Positions 33,249 to 45,977 of a stretch of 64,000 nucleotides of DNA are shown here, one piece after another. The translations under genes and the position numbers were made by a program. The stretch lies in NCBI GenBank assembly GCA_034359265.1, contig CP136893.1:19352001-19416000 (forward strand), written 5' to 3'. The notes beneath the pieces are model-generated. The model did no database searches. It was not told where the DNA came from and saw nothing but the letters and a program-made list of their open reading frames with translations. Within the stretch, counting starts at the first letter, position 1. Every line of letters begins with the position of its first letter. Source of the DNA: Canna indica. Taxonomy: Eukaryota > Streptophyta > Magnoliopsida > Zingiberales > Cannaceae.

Positions 33249-35376
33249 GTTTTAATATTTGAAAATGCATGCATTTAAGAATTAGGAGATATATTGGGAA
33301 ACGCCCATCAACTTGATTAGGCATTGCAAATAAACGGTAAATAAACATACGCATGCGTTGGGAGAGGTGAGAATTATGTTTGGAGAAATTGATAAAGCTA
33401 AATTAGCTTCAAATAAGCAGGTAATGGATTGAAACCTGCATAAAAATGAGAAGGTAAAACCAAGCAAAATATTATAAGACACAATTACTATTGTGCCCAG
33501 AATATTTAAAGAGATGCTTTAACTGCTATTTTAAGTTTTCGAGTGACTTATTTCTAAGGTACCATTTTCATGTTGCTACCTGTTATCTTCGACTCGATTG
33601 ACGAAACCAAGAGATTGACTACTTTGTGCATGCAGCATAGAATGAGTGAGTTGAGTTACATGTGAGTGGTGAGCATAGAATGAGAGTGAGAGGGCGACGG
33701 AGATCGGAGCCTAGCTTATACATGTGAGTGGCAAGCAAAAGTCATTAGAGCGGAAGTTGAGTTAGGATTCTCTTCCCGATCCTTTCCTTTCGTCATTTAC
33801 TTCATTATAATTTCTCATCTTGGAATTGGTGGACCCAAGCATGTGACACAGTCAGGACCACGAGGGAGAGGGTCCAACAATGGCTTCTTGGCCGCGGAGG
33901 AGGAGGAAATTAAGGCCAATTCGGGCCAGAGGCAAGTGGAGGGGGTGGTGATTCCACTAGGCGCGAAAGGTTGCTGAATAGTGTCATTGTTAAATGACAG
34001 TAATAACCCTGGGCAAAGTATTAAGTAGTTAGTATCCAAAGGGCATAAATGTAAATAAACTTTCATCGATTAAACTGAAGATATATAAGCGACAAAACTC
34101 GGGTGTTGCTTTTTTTTTAATCTTCTTTTCGAATGTTCATCTTCCCTCAAAAATATATCTTAATTTGAATAAAGAAGATCTCAGTTCTTCCACAAGCATT
34201 TGAATCTTTCTTACTTCCAGATCGCTTAACATTCATGGCTACCGAAAGTATAACGTACCCCATGATTGCTTGGCTGCTGTTAGATATATAGAGTTGTGTA
34301 CTTCTATATATGTAATTAAGTAGTTGTTCTTAGTTTTGATTGAAAAATGCTACCGATTGTTTTGCATAAGTTAATACATTATTTGCGATGAGATTCTATA
34401 TAACTAGCTAGCACCATTAGAAACTATGCCAAGCTTCCCGGTGCCTCTTCTTTGCTAAGAATAAACTAAGCAAACTGTTTCAATAGTAAATCGCCATCAA
34501 GTATATATAATGCTTATGGAATGCATATTTTCTATGATATTGATTTCAGCAAAGCTCAATCTTACACTTGGAACCAAGCAGTTGATCTCAAATAATCAGG
34601 AACAAAAACGTCTTAGATTATGATTAAAGTGTATCGAGCCTCTTCGGCCTTTCTTCGGGCCTTAATTCTATGATATTGAGGCTGCTCACGCCTTCCTTAT
34701 TGCTTGGTCTCTCTAGCTATAGTTCTAGTGCTAGGCTGTTGTAAATGTTTCCTCGATATTTCTTGTATCTCTTCTTTCCCCTCCCCCATATTTGTATTTC
34801 TCATTCCTCATTGATTAATACAAGTTTTTTTCCTAAAAAAAAACGGGATTACCACGTGGGCTTCCTTTGGTGTTGGAAGTTTTCTTTCCCATCGCATGTA
34901 ATTTTAATTCATGTGAATCACAAGAATGGGAATACAATTCTATGTCTTGGGCTTTTTTTTTCCTTCATGGGTGGGACGTGAGTGTCAACTTTGAGGTGAC
35001 TTGGGATTTGCAAATATAAAATTTTAAAAGCTCCACCAATTAGAATAGATAGCAGATCTAATCCTAATTAATTAATCTTATCCAACTAAAAACTAAATTT
35101 TCTTTTATTTATTGAATGCTTGTGCTGATCTTATCCAACTTTTCATTTGTAATGAGTTTTTAGCTTGTACTTTCACTCTGGACATCTGGTTGTCTGGTTC
35201 TTCCATCCTTTTATAATCTATGGTTGTCTCATAGTTTGAGAAATTAGCAGTTATGTTAACCACCACCTCCGGAATGTATTTACTATTGGTGCATCTCTGC
35301 CCCTTTTTGGGATTATTTTACCCTTTGTGATGAAATGGGACCTTGTTTCTTAAATAATTTAGTAACTGATTATTGG
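33249..35376. other. Spacer with no supported gene
   Basis: About 2.1 kb of mostly AT-rich DNA. A GC-richer island at 33815-33970 and a TATATAAG box near 34083 precede an ATG at 34234 that opens only 17 codons (MATESITYPM onward). Near 34640-34843 a T-rich stretch ends in an A run, like a short LINE or SINE tail on the plus strand, but no target duplication is evident. Confidence 0.4.
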
Positions 35377-35575
35377 TTGTGTATGTGATTATTATTTTAT
35401 TTTATTTTGAGTAAAAGCATCTTGCGTTCAATTCAAAAGGGATGAATAGAATACAAGGGGAGAGGGAGGTAGATAAAAATTAAAGTAGATACAATGCAAA
35501 AACATAAATACAAGGCAACAACCCATAGCTCCGGATCTAAAGCAGCAAAAGTAGCTAAAGCGGAGGAAGAACGAG

Positions 35576-36637
35576 CTAGGGAGAGCGCTTAAGGAAAGCT
35601 TCGGCTCTTAGGGGCACATTGAATGCCCGACAGCTTGAGTTTTGGAAGCAGCGAAGGTTGCGTTCAAAACAAACAAACCACCACCAGGTAAGCTGTAGGA
35701 GAAAACGGGCTCGGATTGCACGTTTGGACATCGAAGAAGCGTGGCAAGGAGACCACCACAAGGGGAACCGCGGATGATGCGAAAGAGAGAGCAGGGTTCG
35801 CCAGCCTTCACGAGAGAAGGAACAGAGGCTAAACAAGTGGTCATGAGATTCCGGTTGCACCAGATAGAGGAGACAAAGGGGGTCCACAACCAAACCCATC
35901 CGAGAAAGACGATCTTTCGTGAGTAATCTTCTTTTGGATTTGAGTCATCCAAAAATAGAGACCTTGGGAATAATATTTTGTTGCCATAAGAAGGGATGAT
36001 AGAAGTCTCTGACTCCCCTGAAATTGAACAGCCCATATAAGGATTTAGAGGAGAAAACACCGTCCGCGGTCCACTTCCATAACAAGCCATCTTCACCCGT
36101 AGTGTATTGGAGTTATTGTAGATCAGCCAGCATGTTGGAGATACCACCCGGATCAATGAATGAATTGAATTGTATGTCCCAGCCAATGAAGATGCCTGAT
36201 TGATTGAGAATTCGGGCTTCAGAGATGGTAAGGTCCGACAACGTAGCACACTGAAAGAAATTCGGATAAAGGTCTTCCAGGGTCCCCCTTCCACGCCAAT
36301 TGTCTTTCCATGGTTTGACGTTCCTCCCCTCACCCACCCTGAAGCGGATGCTGGAGAGGAAGGAAGGTTGAAGCTTTGCAATACTCCTCCAAATCGAGGA
36401 TAGGGTGCTTAGCCTCTAGGGATCCGACCAGGAGCTGCGGTCACCCATTAAAGCCATCACAATCGGAGTCCAAGGAAGCTTTTTCTTGAGGGCAAACTTC
36501 CAAAGCCAAGAGCCGAGGCGCGCGAGATTATGAGCTTGCAAATCCAAGATACCGAGTCCCCCCTCCTCTTTAGGGCACATTAGGAGATCCCATCGTACCA
36601 AGGATTTAGCACCCGCTCCCGAAGAGTCTAAACTTGA
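35576..36637 (-). pseudogene. LINE ORF2 C-terminal part (zf-RVT region)
   Basis: Continues the reverse transcriptase across the solo LTR insertion: LVRWDLLMCPKEEGGLGI near 36540-36600, then GEGRNVKPWKDNWRG near 36290-36335. The zinc-binding block PESHDHLFSLCSFSREGW is near 35785-35850. At least two stops and frame changes lie between these blocks (for example near 36418 and 36113). This domain order is normal for plant L1 ORF2. Confidence 0.85.
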
Positions 36638-36642
36638 CCAAA

Positions 36643-39281
36643 TGTCGCGCCCTGGCCTTGACCCGAGACGCGACGGTGACCCGAACACCGCGCAGCGGAA
36701 GGAAAAGCCACGAATCATCACATATAATAAAACAACAACATAAAAACCAATAACTACAATTCAGAAGTCCGATCAAATACAATATTTAACCAAATATAAA
36801 ATTGATCTACAAATTACAGCTCCAAAATAACAATATCAAAGTCGAGCTATAAGACGACAAAACAAACCAAAATACAAAAGCAGTTGCCATCAGAGCTCCA
36901 TATCTACGACCGACTACTAGCTGTCTAAAAACTATCTACACCTCGATCTACAAATCGACTACTCACCCCTGCAAGTCTGAAGCAAAAACAACGGAGATCG
37001 GTGAATGCTGAGTAGGAGAATCACAATATGATCAACAACATGAATAAGATGTCAACTCAACAATAAACAACAATATAGCCTAAGATGCAGTCAAAGGCGA
37101 TAGATGTACAACAAATGCTCCACACCTACTCCTAATCAACGTCGACCAAATCATCGAGAGTATGAACCGTTGGGTAAAAACCCCACACTCTACCACCTGC
37201 AGAGTGGCATCAACCGTCTGCTCCAACGGTGACACGACTACCCCCACCAAGCAGGTAGCCCGATGGGCGTCGTATCCGACATCCGCACACCCGAAGGTGC
37301 CCAAAGTGACTGGTCAATATCCATACCCTCACCCATGTCTGGAGGGTACCGTAATAAATTGGTCCTGGACCGAAGTCCTCTCTGAGGTCGTAGCCTCCAG
37401 ATCGACAGCAACCATGCAACTCGACTCCAAGAGTGCAACAAGATATATCACCATGATCAACAACATAGCAACAACTCCAAGTGATTATGACATGATCAAC
37501 ATGCTACTAACATAGCAACAACACCAACGGTGACGCGACTACCCCCACCAAGCAGGTAGCCCGACGGGCGTCGTATCCGACATCCGCACACCCGAAGGTG
37601 CCCAAAGTGACTAGTCAATATCCATACCCTCACCCATGTCTGGAGAGTACCGCAATAAATTGGTCCTGGACCGAAGTCCTCTCTGAGGCCGTAGCCTCCA
37701 GATCGACAGCAACCATGCAACTCGACTCCAAGAGTGCAACAAGATATATCACCATAATCAACAACATAGCAACAACTCCAAGTGATTATGACATGATCAA
37801 CATGCTACTAATATAACATCATCATGATCAACAATATAATAATTCCAAGTGATTATGACATGATCAACAGGATAATAACATGCTCAACAAATAAACAACA
37901 CCAATAAGCAACAATAAAATGCAACACATGCAATTTCTCTACATGGCATGTCCAACAATAATGTGCAACAGGAGTTCAATAAATTTCAGGAAGCAAAGCA
38001 AACAATGGAAGCAAAGGTATTTTCGTAATTTATCTCCGACGATAAATCAACAACAGACAAAGAACAACAGACTTGCAGGCTCAACTCATGCTCAACCCAC
38101 TCTCCAAACACCCATGATCAATCAACTCTCCAAACCACAATTATTTCACACCGATCAATCAACTAAATTCACAGACTAATAATTTACTATTATTTAAACA
38201 CATCGACAACCTCAACAACTAACAACCTGAAAGAACATTCTAACAATATTTTCTCGAAAAACCAACCCCACCATTGCGTTCAGCACACGAAAATAATCAA
38301 GATTTCTATTCACCTCAACTTCAACCGACAACTTGGGGCCCACCAACTAAATTAATTTCAAATACAACTATATCACTAACTTACTAAACAACATCAATAT
38401 TGAAATATATCAAAATCATATCAAATGATCTCCAATCTGAAATCCGACACCACCATCGTGTTCAGCACGCAAAAATCTATAACTTTGGTATTCAGCTCAA
38501 CTCAATCTGACGACTATACGATCAACTATAAAAATACCCTAATAATTTATAAATCAATCCAATTTCATATGATACAGCTCTATTCTCTAAAACATTGTTT
38601 ATCCCACCACTCGTCTCCCTCTCCCCTCACCCCCCCCCCCCCCCCCGCCCCACCCCTGCGCCCGACGCCACCTCCCTGCTCCGCTCGAACCCACGTCGAC
38701 CGACCTCCCGGACGCTGGCGATCACCTTGGCGGTCTCGCCAGGCCTCTCCCACGGCTCCTGGCGCCGGCGGGACAACCACCACCACATACCTCTCTCTCT
38801 CTCTCACCCGCGGACCCCTCCTCTCTCCCTCTCGCCTGCCGCCTACGACCCACACGCCGACCTCTCCGCCCTCTCATCGACATCCTGGCTCGATCCGACC
38901 CACTGGCGGCCGAGCAGTGGCCGGGAAAGCCACCACCAAGCACGGCCAGCCAGCCGCCAGCCCGGCACGGCTCCTCATCGTGACCTCGTCCTTCGTCGTC
39001 GTCGTCAGAAGATAAACGCGGAAGTAAAGGAGAAGGGAGGGATCTCCTACCTCGATTTCGCGACTCCGGCGACGACGAGCTCCACCGATGACACACGCCG
39101 ACTCCTCCTCGACCTCCTCCCTACGCGCGCAGGCACCCTCTCTTCCTCCTCTTCTTCTCTACTTCTCCTCACTTAAAACCCCTCAACAGCACCTCTCCCT
39201 CACTTATCCTCACCCTCACCGCCACCTGGCACTTCTCCACTTCCACAGCCAACTCTTTTTTTTTAATACCCGGATATAACA
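36643..39281 (-). mobile_element. Solo LTR inside the LINE (2639 bp)
   Basis: The plus strand runs TGTCGCGCCCTGGCC to CCCGGATATAACA, with a perfect 5 bp target duplication CCAAA at 36638-36642 and 39282-39286. The LINE RT frame resumes on the far side. On the minus strand it starts TGTTATATCC and ends GGGCGCGACA, resembling the ends of the 29.6 kb solo LTR, so the two probably come from related Ty3/gypsy families. Frames at 38425-39176 are low-complexity and not supported as genes. Confidence 0.87.
37224..37825. repeat. Tandem duplication, 301 bp unit, within the solo LTR
   Basis: Two nearly identical copies start CAACGGTGACRCGACTACCC at 37224 and 37525. A degraded partial third copy of the unit end follows to about 37880. 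Confidence 0.88.
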
Positions 39282-39286
39282 CCAAA

Positions 39287-40952
39287 AGAAGTGGCGTCGC
39301 CTCTTATCTATCTCGCGGATCACCCAAATTGGAGCCTTGAAGACCGAAAGCATGTAGGTCGATTGAGAAGCAAGGACACTATTGAGGAGCGTAAGCCTTC
39401 CTGCCCTTGAAAGAAGTTTGCCTTGCCATCCATTTAGTCTGGTATCAATTTTTGAGATGAGATGCCTCCAATCATCTTTGCATGGGGGTCCCACTTTCAG
39501 GGGGAGGCCGAGGTAGGAGAGAGGTAGGGCACCCCCGAGGCATCCAAAGTAATCCGCGAGAGAGCTTGCGGAATCACAGTCACCCCCGAGGTCTATCAAA
39601 CAAGTCTTCTTGTAGTTCACCTTCAGTCCGGAGGCCATCTCAAAGAAGTGGATAATGCGGCGGAGGTTCAGGATGCTCGCAAGATCACAGGAGCTGAAAA
39701 GTATTAAGTCGTCAACAAATAAGAAGTGCGTGACTCCACCCTCCACTTGGTTTCGAAGAACGCCAGAGATAAAACCAAGGCGCGCAACCCTATCGATGAG
39801 GTGGGAAAGATAGTCCACCACCAAGTTAAATAGAAAGGGAGAGAGGGGGTTCCCTTGGCGAACGCCCCACTGATGCAAGAAGGGGTTGTCGAGCTCCCCA
39901 TTGATAAGCAATTCTGATTCAGAGCTGTTAAGAAGGGACTTTAACCAGCCGAGCCATTTCAACAGAAAACCCTGAGCTTCTAGCATGCCAAGTAAGAAAA
40001 ACCAATTCACATAATCGAAAGCTTTCATGAAATCGATCTTGATAAGAACACCATCCTCATTCCACCGTCTACAGCCCCAGATTGTTTCTGAAACAGTCAT
40101 ATATGAGTCGAGGGTGCTTTGGCCCGCCCTGAAGGCACCCTGTTGAATGCTAACCAATTGATTATGGTGAGGAGAGATGCGATTGGCCAGGACCTTAGAG
40201 AAAATCCGAATGAGGCTATGCTTGAGACTAATTGGACGGAAGTCGGAAGTCATGGCCGCACCATCCTTCTTTGGGAGCAGAACAATTATAGCCTTGTTTA
40301 TTCGTCTAAGTTCGGATGGATTAGAGTAAAGATCACTGAAAATGCTGAGCAGATCATATTTAATTGTCTCCCAGAAGCCAAGGAAGAATTCAGTAGGCAG
40401 CCTATCTGGACCAGGAGCTTTAAAGGATCTCATCCCTTTGATAGAAGAGTGGATCTCCTCCAAAGTGAAAGGCAGGTCCAGAGCAGCAGAAGTGGGAAGG
40501 CGGGCCAATTGCAGAGTATTCCAGCTCAGCCTCAAGAGAGGCGCCGAGCTACGCCCCAAGAGACCCACATAGTAAGAGCGAAAGCAGGCATGGATCGAGG
40601 CCAAGTCACGGAAGATGGAGGTGCTCGACTGGACCGAGTGGATCCAATTATGTCTTCTATTTGCCGAAGCACATTGATGAAAGAATCGAGTATTTAGATC
40701 GCCCAGAGAGATCCATCGCTTCTTGGCCCGCTAGCGCCAATAAAGATCCTCCTCGCGATAAAGAGCATCTAAAGAGCCTCAAGCTTCTTTAAGTTCCTCA
40801 ATTTGAGCTGGGGAAAGCAAATTCATATCAGCAATATTATTGGTGGCCTCGATTCTTTGCTCAAGTTGCAAACGACGAAGGTTGTGCTGTTTGTGAAAAG
40901 CTACTCGCCATTGGTTGATAGTCTTCCGTAGAGGCTATGGAATGTTTTGGAA
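39287..40952 (-). pseudogene. LINE ORF2 reverse transcriptase
   Basis: A long open frame from 40604 carries the RT signatures in order: PGPDRLPTEFFLGFW, RPISLKHSLIRIFSKVLANR, IKIDFMKAFDYVNW, GVRQGNPLSPFLFNLVVDYL and the active-site FLFVDDLILF. SYLGLPLKVG and NGWQGKLLSRAGR follow. The active site has FVDD where FADD/YADD is usual. The frame runs into the solo LTR after RRRHFFW. Between 40605 and 40952 the link to the endonuclease is broken by stops and frame changes. Confidence 0.92.
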
Positions 40953-41747
40953 TCAAGGGCACTTGATCCAGAAAACCTCAATGCGGAAGGCTCGCTTAGC
41001 AACATTTTGGGACAGTCTTGAGCGAAATACAATAGCATTGTGGTCGGATAACTTTCTTTCTCCGCCGCAGACGACCGCGAAAGGAAAAGCACGAGCAGCC
41101 GCTTCAGAGATGAGGCAGCGATCCAACTTTGCAAGGCTTGGGGGGAGTTGATTGTTAGTCCACGTAAATTGAGTGCCACCGATTGGTAGGTCCAGCAAAC
41201 CAAAGTCGGCAATTAATTTAGAGAAGCGGCTCGCATATGAGGAGTTCCCGGTGCAGTTTCTCGGCTCATGAACGCCCCTCGTGACATTGAAATCACCGAC
41301 AATGATGAAAATCCCGTCAAGATCGGCAAGGGTCATTTCGAGTTCCTGAAAGAAGATGGCGCGAGAGGCGCAACACTGGGGGCCATAAACCGCAACAAAG
41401 GTACAAGGAGAATTGGACTGCATATGGAGTAGTTCAACCCGAATGAGGAACCAGCCCGTACTGGAGGAGAGTTTCTTCCAGCAAGAGTAGTTCCAGATCA
41501 AAACTTGGTCGCCCGCCATTCCCACAGAGTCATTTGTAATGAAAGAAGCAGAGCGAAAACCACTAATTTGTTTGACAAACCGGTTTGAGCAAGATTCAAG
41601 CTTTGTTTCTTGGATGGCCAAAATATTACACCCCGGATCATTACAAGATCGCTTCACCATATAACGCTTTGAAAGACGGTGAGGCCCCCGAACATTCCAA
41701 CATAGAAAATTGAAGTTACAAGACGACGTGATAAAGAAACAAGACAA
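40953..41747 (-). pseudogene. LINE ORF2 apurinic-type endonuclease
   Basis: Starts MSCFFITSSCNFNFLCWNVRG. Endonuclease/exonuclease/phosphatase motifs appear in order: ILAIQETKLES, FVAVYGPQ, GIFIIVGDFNVTR, LDRCLIS and LSDHNAIVF. These supply the catalytic Glu, Asp/Asn and Asp-His positions of L1 endonucleases. It ends at a frame break after RIEVFWIKCP. ORF1 ends 32 bases upstream. Confidence 0.9.
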
Positions 41748-41778
41748 CAGCTGCCACAGAAAAAAAAAACCTGAGGCA

Positions 41779-43893
41779 CTAATAGGAGGACTCTAGCCTC
41801 TCAAGAGCTTTGTCAATAGTGCTGAGAGAGGATGCATGAGCGAAACCCAAGAAGTCCAGCTGCGCTACAAGAGGAAGCTCACGCAGGTTGCGTATGACTG
41901 GGACGAAGGTGAGACCTAGATCAGATCCCCCAGGGGGCCCAGCCGAAGGGAGGGAGTTCACAGCGGTAGAATAGTCACCCTGAAGCAGCGCCTTGCGCGA
42001 GGAGGCCTGAAGGAGACAGTTGCCTTCGTCGGCGGACGCCTGAAGGTGTCGAATCCTCCTGAGAAGCTGAACGGCTTCCTGACCTGGGCAAGGAGACTCG
42101 TCACTCGACAGGGTGTCAGTCGACAAGGAGGGGGTCAGTGTATGAGGCACGGGAGGAGCAACGGAAGGCAAAGGAGCCGGCCCCATCTCCAGTGGATAGT
42201 CACGGGGGATCCGTACGGCAGCCAGGTGGGTCAGATCTGGAGAACTGCAAGGCCACTCGGGCGCCAGATGGGCCCGGGTTTGAGTACGCCCGAATCCGCA
42301 AGGCACCCGCTTGAAACTAAATCTCAAAGAGGGCTCCGCAGTGCGCAAGGCCCACGGGCAGGAGAAGGGGAGATTTGAGAGAGTTGGGTGCATATTGATT
42401 GAGGCCGCCATCAGCCACAAGTCCCATAAATGCGACGTGCCATCTCTAGAGACACGCGGTATGGCGAGTAGTAAAGGCGGGACAGACGCCGTCGGAGGAG
42501 AGCCGCGAAACGACTGGTGACAGGGGCTTCGTGCAAGGATCATCAATGCGGAGGCGACAGGAGGTGCAGAGGGAGCGAGACACGAAACCTCCAGCGACGT
42601 CATCGTAGCCACGGACGACAACGGTAGGGCAGGGCTCCTTGGCGTCACATCAACACCCTCAAGTCCAGCACATGGATCGAGGAGTTCGAAATCCGCTGTC
42701 AAAAAAGCCATCGAACGATGGCGCTCATGCGATCTTGCCGGGAGGGCAGCAACAACTCTTTGAAACACCCTCGAAGTTGGGATTAAAAAAGAAGAGCTGT
42801 TGGGGGAGACTTCCAGATCGAAAGGACCGGAATCAACCGTAGGAGAGGCCTGGAGCGAGAACGCTGAAGGAGAGCTCTCATCGGGGGCCTCGCGAATAGG
42901 GGCAGAGCTAGAGGAACCCTCCCCGAAAGGGAGATCGGCGGACCCACCCGAAGGACTCATGCTGCCACCTCCCCCAGGACCGGAGGTGGGAGCATAACGA
43001 TCGATGGGGGTGGGGTGCGGGCCCGGCGGGGCATCCCCCGCCACCCCAGCACGGAGCACATTGTCTTGCTGAATCCATTGATACCATGAGATGTCCACCC
43101 AAACAGAGTAACGATGACGCTCCGCAACAGCGAAGATAGTGTGAGGGATCGAGGCAAGGGAAGCGGCTCGAATCTGGATCTTACAGGAAGACAGGATCGA
43201 CCAGTTCAAGGATTGCTCATCCATGACAACGAAGTAGCCAAAAGAGCTCACCAGGCTGGGGAGAGATTCTGTGTCCCAGTGAGAGGACGGCAAGCCCTGC
43301 AATTCCAGCCCCACCAAGAGCTCCATCGGGTTGACGTAGTCGTGAACATTTTCCTCCCAGAACTCAGAGATGAGAATTTTTAGGTTATTCCAACGCAGAG
43401 AACGAAGTCGCAACAGAGAAAATTTGTAGAAGCATTTCGGGTGCGGGGGGACTGTGATGAGGAAATGGCCATTAGGGAGGTTACGATGTCACCATTGACA
43501 ACGATGCTGGCGAGCATCAGTGAATTGGGAGGCCAGGAAGCCCACTAGATTGAACCCACTTTGCGCTTCACCATTGATCGTCGCCACAATGCAGCGAGTA
43601 CCCAAGTATTGAGAGCATCGGACGGCCGAAGCAGTAGGCGCGAGGAAGGTGTGAATAGATTCCGATCGGCCCTCCATCTTGCACCTGGCAGAGATGGGTG
43701 GAGGAGAAACAATAGAGGAAGCAACTAAGGCAGGGACGCGGTTAGCAGGGGGATCATCTCCTGCCGTGGAGCTTAAGGGGGAGCTCGAAGCAGGAGAGAC
43801 CACAGCGTGCACTTGCTGTTCGTTGGGGCGCAGGGGCAGAGCATTTAAGGCATTGAATGCAACAATGGAGGATGGGAATGAACCCGTAATGAT
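41779..43893 (-). pseudogene. LINE ORF1 (DUF4283-like nucleic-acid binding)
   Basis: The frame runs from about 43893 to the TAG at 41779 with one in-frame TGA at 43489-43491, just before HRNLPNGHFLITV. The first part has the fold seen in plant LINE ORF1 proteins (VRCSQYLGTRCIVATINGEA, then WVDISWYQWI). A Gly/Ser/Pro-rich middle and a short C-terminal helix LSTIDKALERLESSY follow. I see no zinc knuckle. No ATG is evident at the 5' end, so the first codons may be missing. Confidence 0.75.
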
Positions 43894-44216
43894 ACCATCT
43901 GGTTGGTACTCTTATTGTGTATGTGATTAATGCTTCTAAGATGAATTAGAGGTTTAGTAATTATATCTTTTAGGATGAAACCATCTGGTTGGTACTCTTA
44001 TTATGAATTGTTTAAATTGACTGAATCGTTTGTTGTCATGTTAAACTCACATGGATCCATTGTATTTTGTCTTAGGTCAATTTATCTCTTATAATCGAAA
44101 GTTGATATGAATGAACTCAACACTTTACCTGCCAGACTACCACAATGAATGCATGTATTGAACTGCATATTCATATTATTTAAAGTGGCTGGAACAGTAG
44201 AGATTATCTTACTATT

Positions 44217-44827
44217 TCTTTTGAGAATTGAAATCTGTATACCATTCATGAGCAATAAGAGGTTACAACACTAGGGTGAGGGGAGAGAAAAAGTAAAGAG
44301 CTAAAACAAAGGAAAAGGAAACAACAATAAGACCCCCTCTCCTGAGGACAACCCGAACACCAACCACAACTCCCCCACCTAGGAGGAGGAGCAGAACTGA
44401 TAAAAAATAGAGGCAGAGACCGTAAGCTCATGGAGAATAGAGCAACAATTTTGGAACACTCTGGAGTTGTGCTCGACCAAACGAACTAACACCAAACCAA
44501 AATCAATCTGAAGCGAGCCATCCAACTAACATTCGATTCGTTAGCAGACCGAGAAGAGCAGAGAGGGACGAAATGAGACTTCAAAATAGAGAGGAAACAA
44601 CTCCATCCTCTCAAAGTGAAGGGGCAAGCTGAGAATAAGTGAAGGTGGGACTCCTTGCCCCCTTGACACAAAAGGAAAGAATCATCGAAAGTAATACCCC
44701 ATCTCATAAGACGATCCCGAGTAATTAGTAAACGCCTTTTGAACCAAAGCTATCCGAAGATAGAAATTTTTGGAGGAAGGATATTCCTCCAAAGCACCTT
44801 GAAAAAAGGGCACAAGACTTTCTTACT
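44217..44827 (-). mobile_element. 5'-truncated LINE copy (611 bp)
   Basis: Contains zf-RVT sequence (LLCQGGKESHLHLFSACPF near 44600-44660, preceded in another frame by ISIFGWL and RRLLITRDRLMRWG). A perfect 14 bp target duplication ATTATCTTACTATT lies at 44203-44216 and 44828-44841. The 3' end on the plus strand begins TCTTTTGAG. It landed about 20 bp before the orphan tRNA-synthetase exon. Confidence 0.88.
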
Positions 44828-45140
44828 ATTATCTTACTATTGTTTGCTTTATTTGCATGTTTACGCATTCTCCGGTGGCCAAGATTCAATAGAGAATCAT
44901 AGAAAATATAGAGCAAACCTGGAGGTAATACTTTCTTGTTAACATGCCGCAGCTCAAGCCTTCTAATTTTCTTGTCAATAGCAATAGTTTCAGTTAACTA
45001 GTTAACTGAATGAGATAATTCTAAGAAAACCTGAATTAGTTTACCTGGAAGTTGGTAGGTTTGTTATGTATGAATTGTTGCGATGCGTAAGTTGTGCAGC
45101 ACAAGACATCTATACATGCTCTTTCAAATGTCTCTTATGG

Positions 45141-45565
45141 TATGTTTGTTTCATTGGACAAGATAGGATTGTATTGGATAATAAATGAGAGATGATTGGA
45201 TATAAATTTTTAAAATCCAGTATATATCGGATGTAAAATAAATTTTATATTCTTCTATTTTCATTTTCTTCTAATCCATGCACTAAATAAATAATGGATA
45301 TTAATTCATCCCTTATCTTATACTCTCTTATCCTATGAAGTAAATATGCCTTTAGTGCATGTTTTCTTCGTAGGATAAGAAATTATATGATAAGGGATGG
45401 ATTAATATTCATTGTTTGTTTAGCGCATGGATTAGAAAAAAATATGTATAAAATTGATATTATATCTGGTGTATACCGAATTTAAAAAAATTATATTTAA
45501 TCCATCATCATTTATTATTCAATCTTATCCTATTCTATTTTATCCTATCCAATGAAACAAACATA
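45141..45565. mobile_element. Foldback MITE (~425 bp)
   Basis: Inverted arms TATGTTTGTTTCATTGGA and TCCAATGAAACAAACATA. Most of the element is self-complementary around about 45355. The target duplication is not certain (TA or a 3 bp site). Superfamily is unresolved: Tc1/mariner or PIF/Harbinger. Confidence 0.7.
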
Positions 45566-45915
45566 CTATTATTATTTTTGTCTTTTATTACTTGCCACGG
45601 AGATCTGGCTAAGCAAGAATACAACAATGAGGAACGGACAAATTATAGAAGAAATAGTTAATGGACCCAACTATGAACAAACTTCTTAATGGAGTATATT
45701 ATGTTACTGGAGAATGTGGTAAATATCAAGAGTCTAATAGATCTTATACAAATCAAATCAGCTAGGATAGCTCATTATTTAACAGTTCTAAAATTATTGT
45801 GGATAACTTCAAATTCGGTGCTAGTGGTATTAAATACTTATTGCTGCTATTACTTGATAGTTGATGCAGAAAATGTATTAGTTTATTGTATTTTCCCAAA
45901 AGCAATTTCTTTTGC

Positions 45916-45919
<4 letters not shown>

Positions 45920-45972
<53 letters not shown>
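45920..45972. repeat. (TA)26 microsatellite
   Basis: Uninterrupted TA dinucleotides at the 3' end of the adjacent LINE fragment. Confidence 0.98.

Positions 45973-45973
<1 letters not shown>

Positions 45974-45977
<4 letters not shown>

Larger units (their letters stand above)
35392..43914 (-). mobile_element. L1-type LINE, nearly full length, split by a solo LTR
   Basis: On the minus strand the order is ORF1 (43893-41779), ORF2 endonuclease (41747-40953), reverse transcriptase (40604-39287) and zf-RVT (36637-35576). An A-rich tail ends at 35392 (TTATTTTATTTT on the plus strand). A perfect 15 bp target duplication TTGTGTATGTGATTA lies at 35377-35391 and 43915-43929. Without the LTR the LINE is about 5.9 kb. 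Stops and frameshifts in both ORFs make it inactive. Confidence 0.93.

Noticed and set aside
34234..34290. ATG after a TATATAAG box as a gene start
   Set aside because: Only 17 codons, no splice donor in frame, no similarity recognised.
34640..34843. Plus-strand LINE or SINE tail
   Set aside because: T-rich end plus A run is suggestive, but there is no coding remnant and no target duplication, so it is left only as a remark.
38425..39176. Frames of nearly 200 codons rich in Pro, Ser and Thr
   Set aside because: GC-rich LTR sequence around a C17 run; three frames are open at once, which indicates composition and not coding.
42046..43383. Plus-strand frames opposite LINE ORF1
   Set aside because: Antisense shadows of the minus-strand ORF1.
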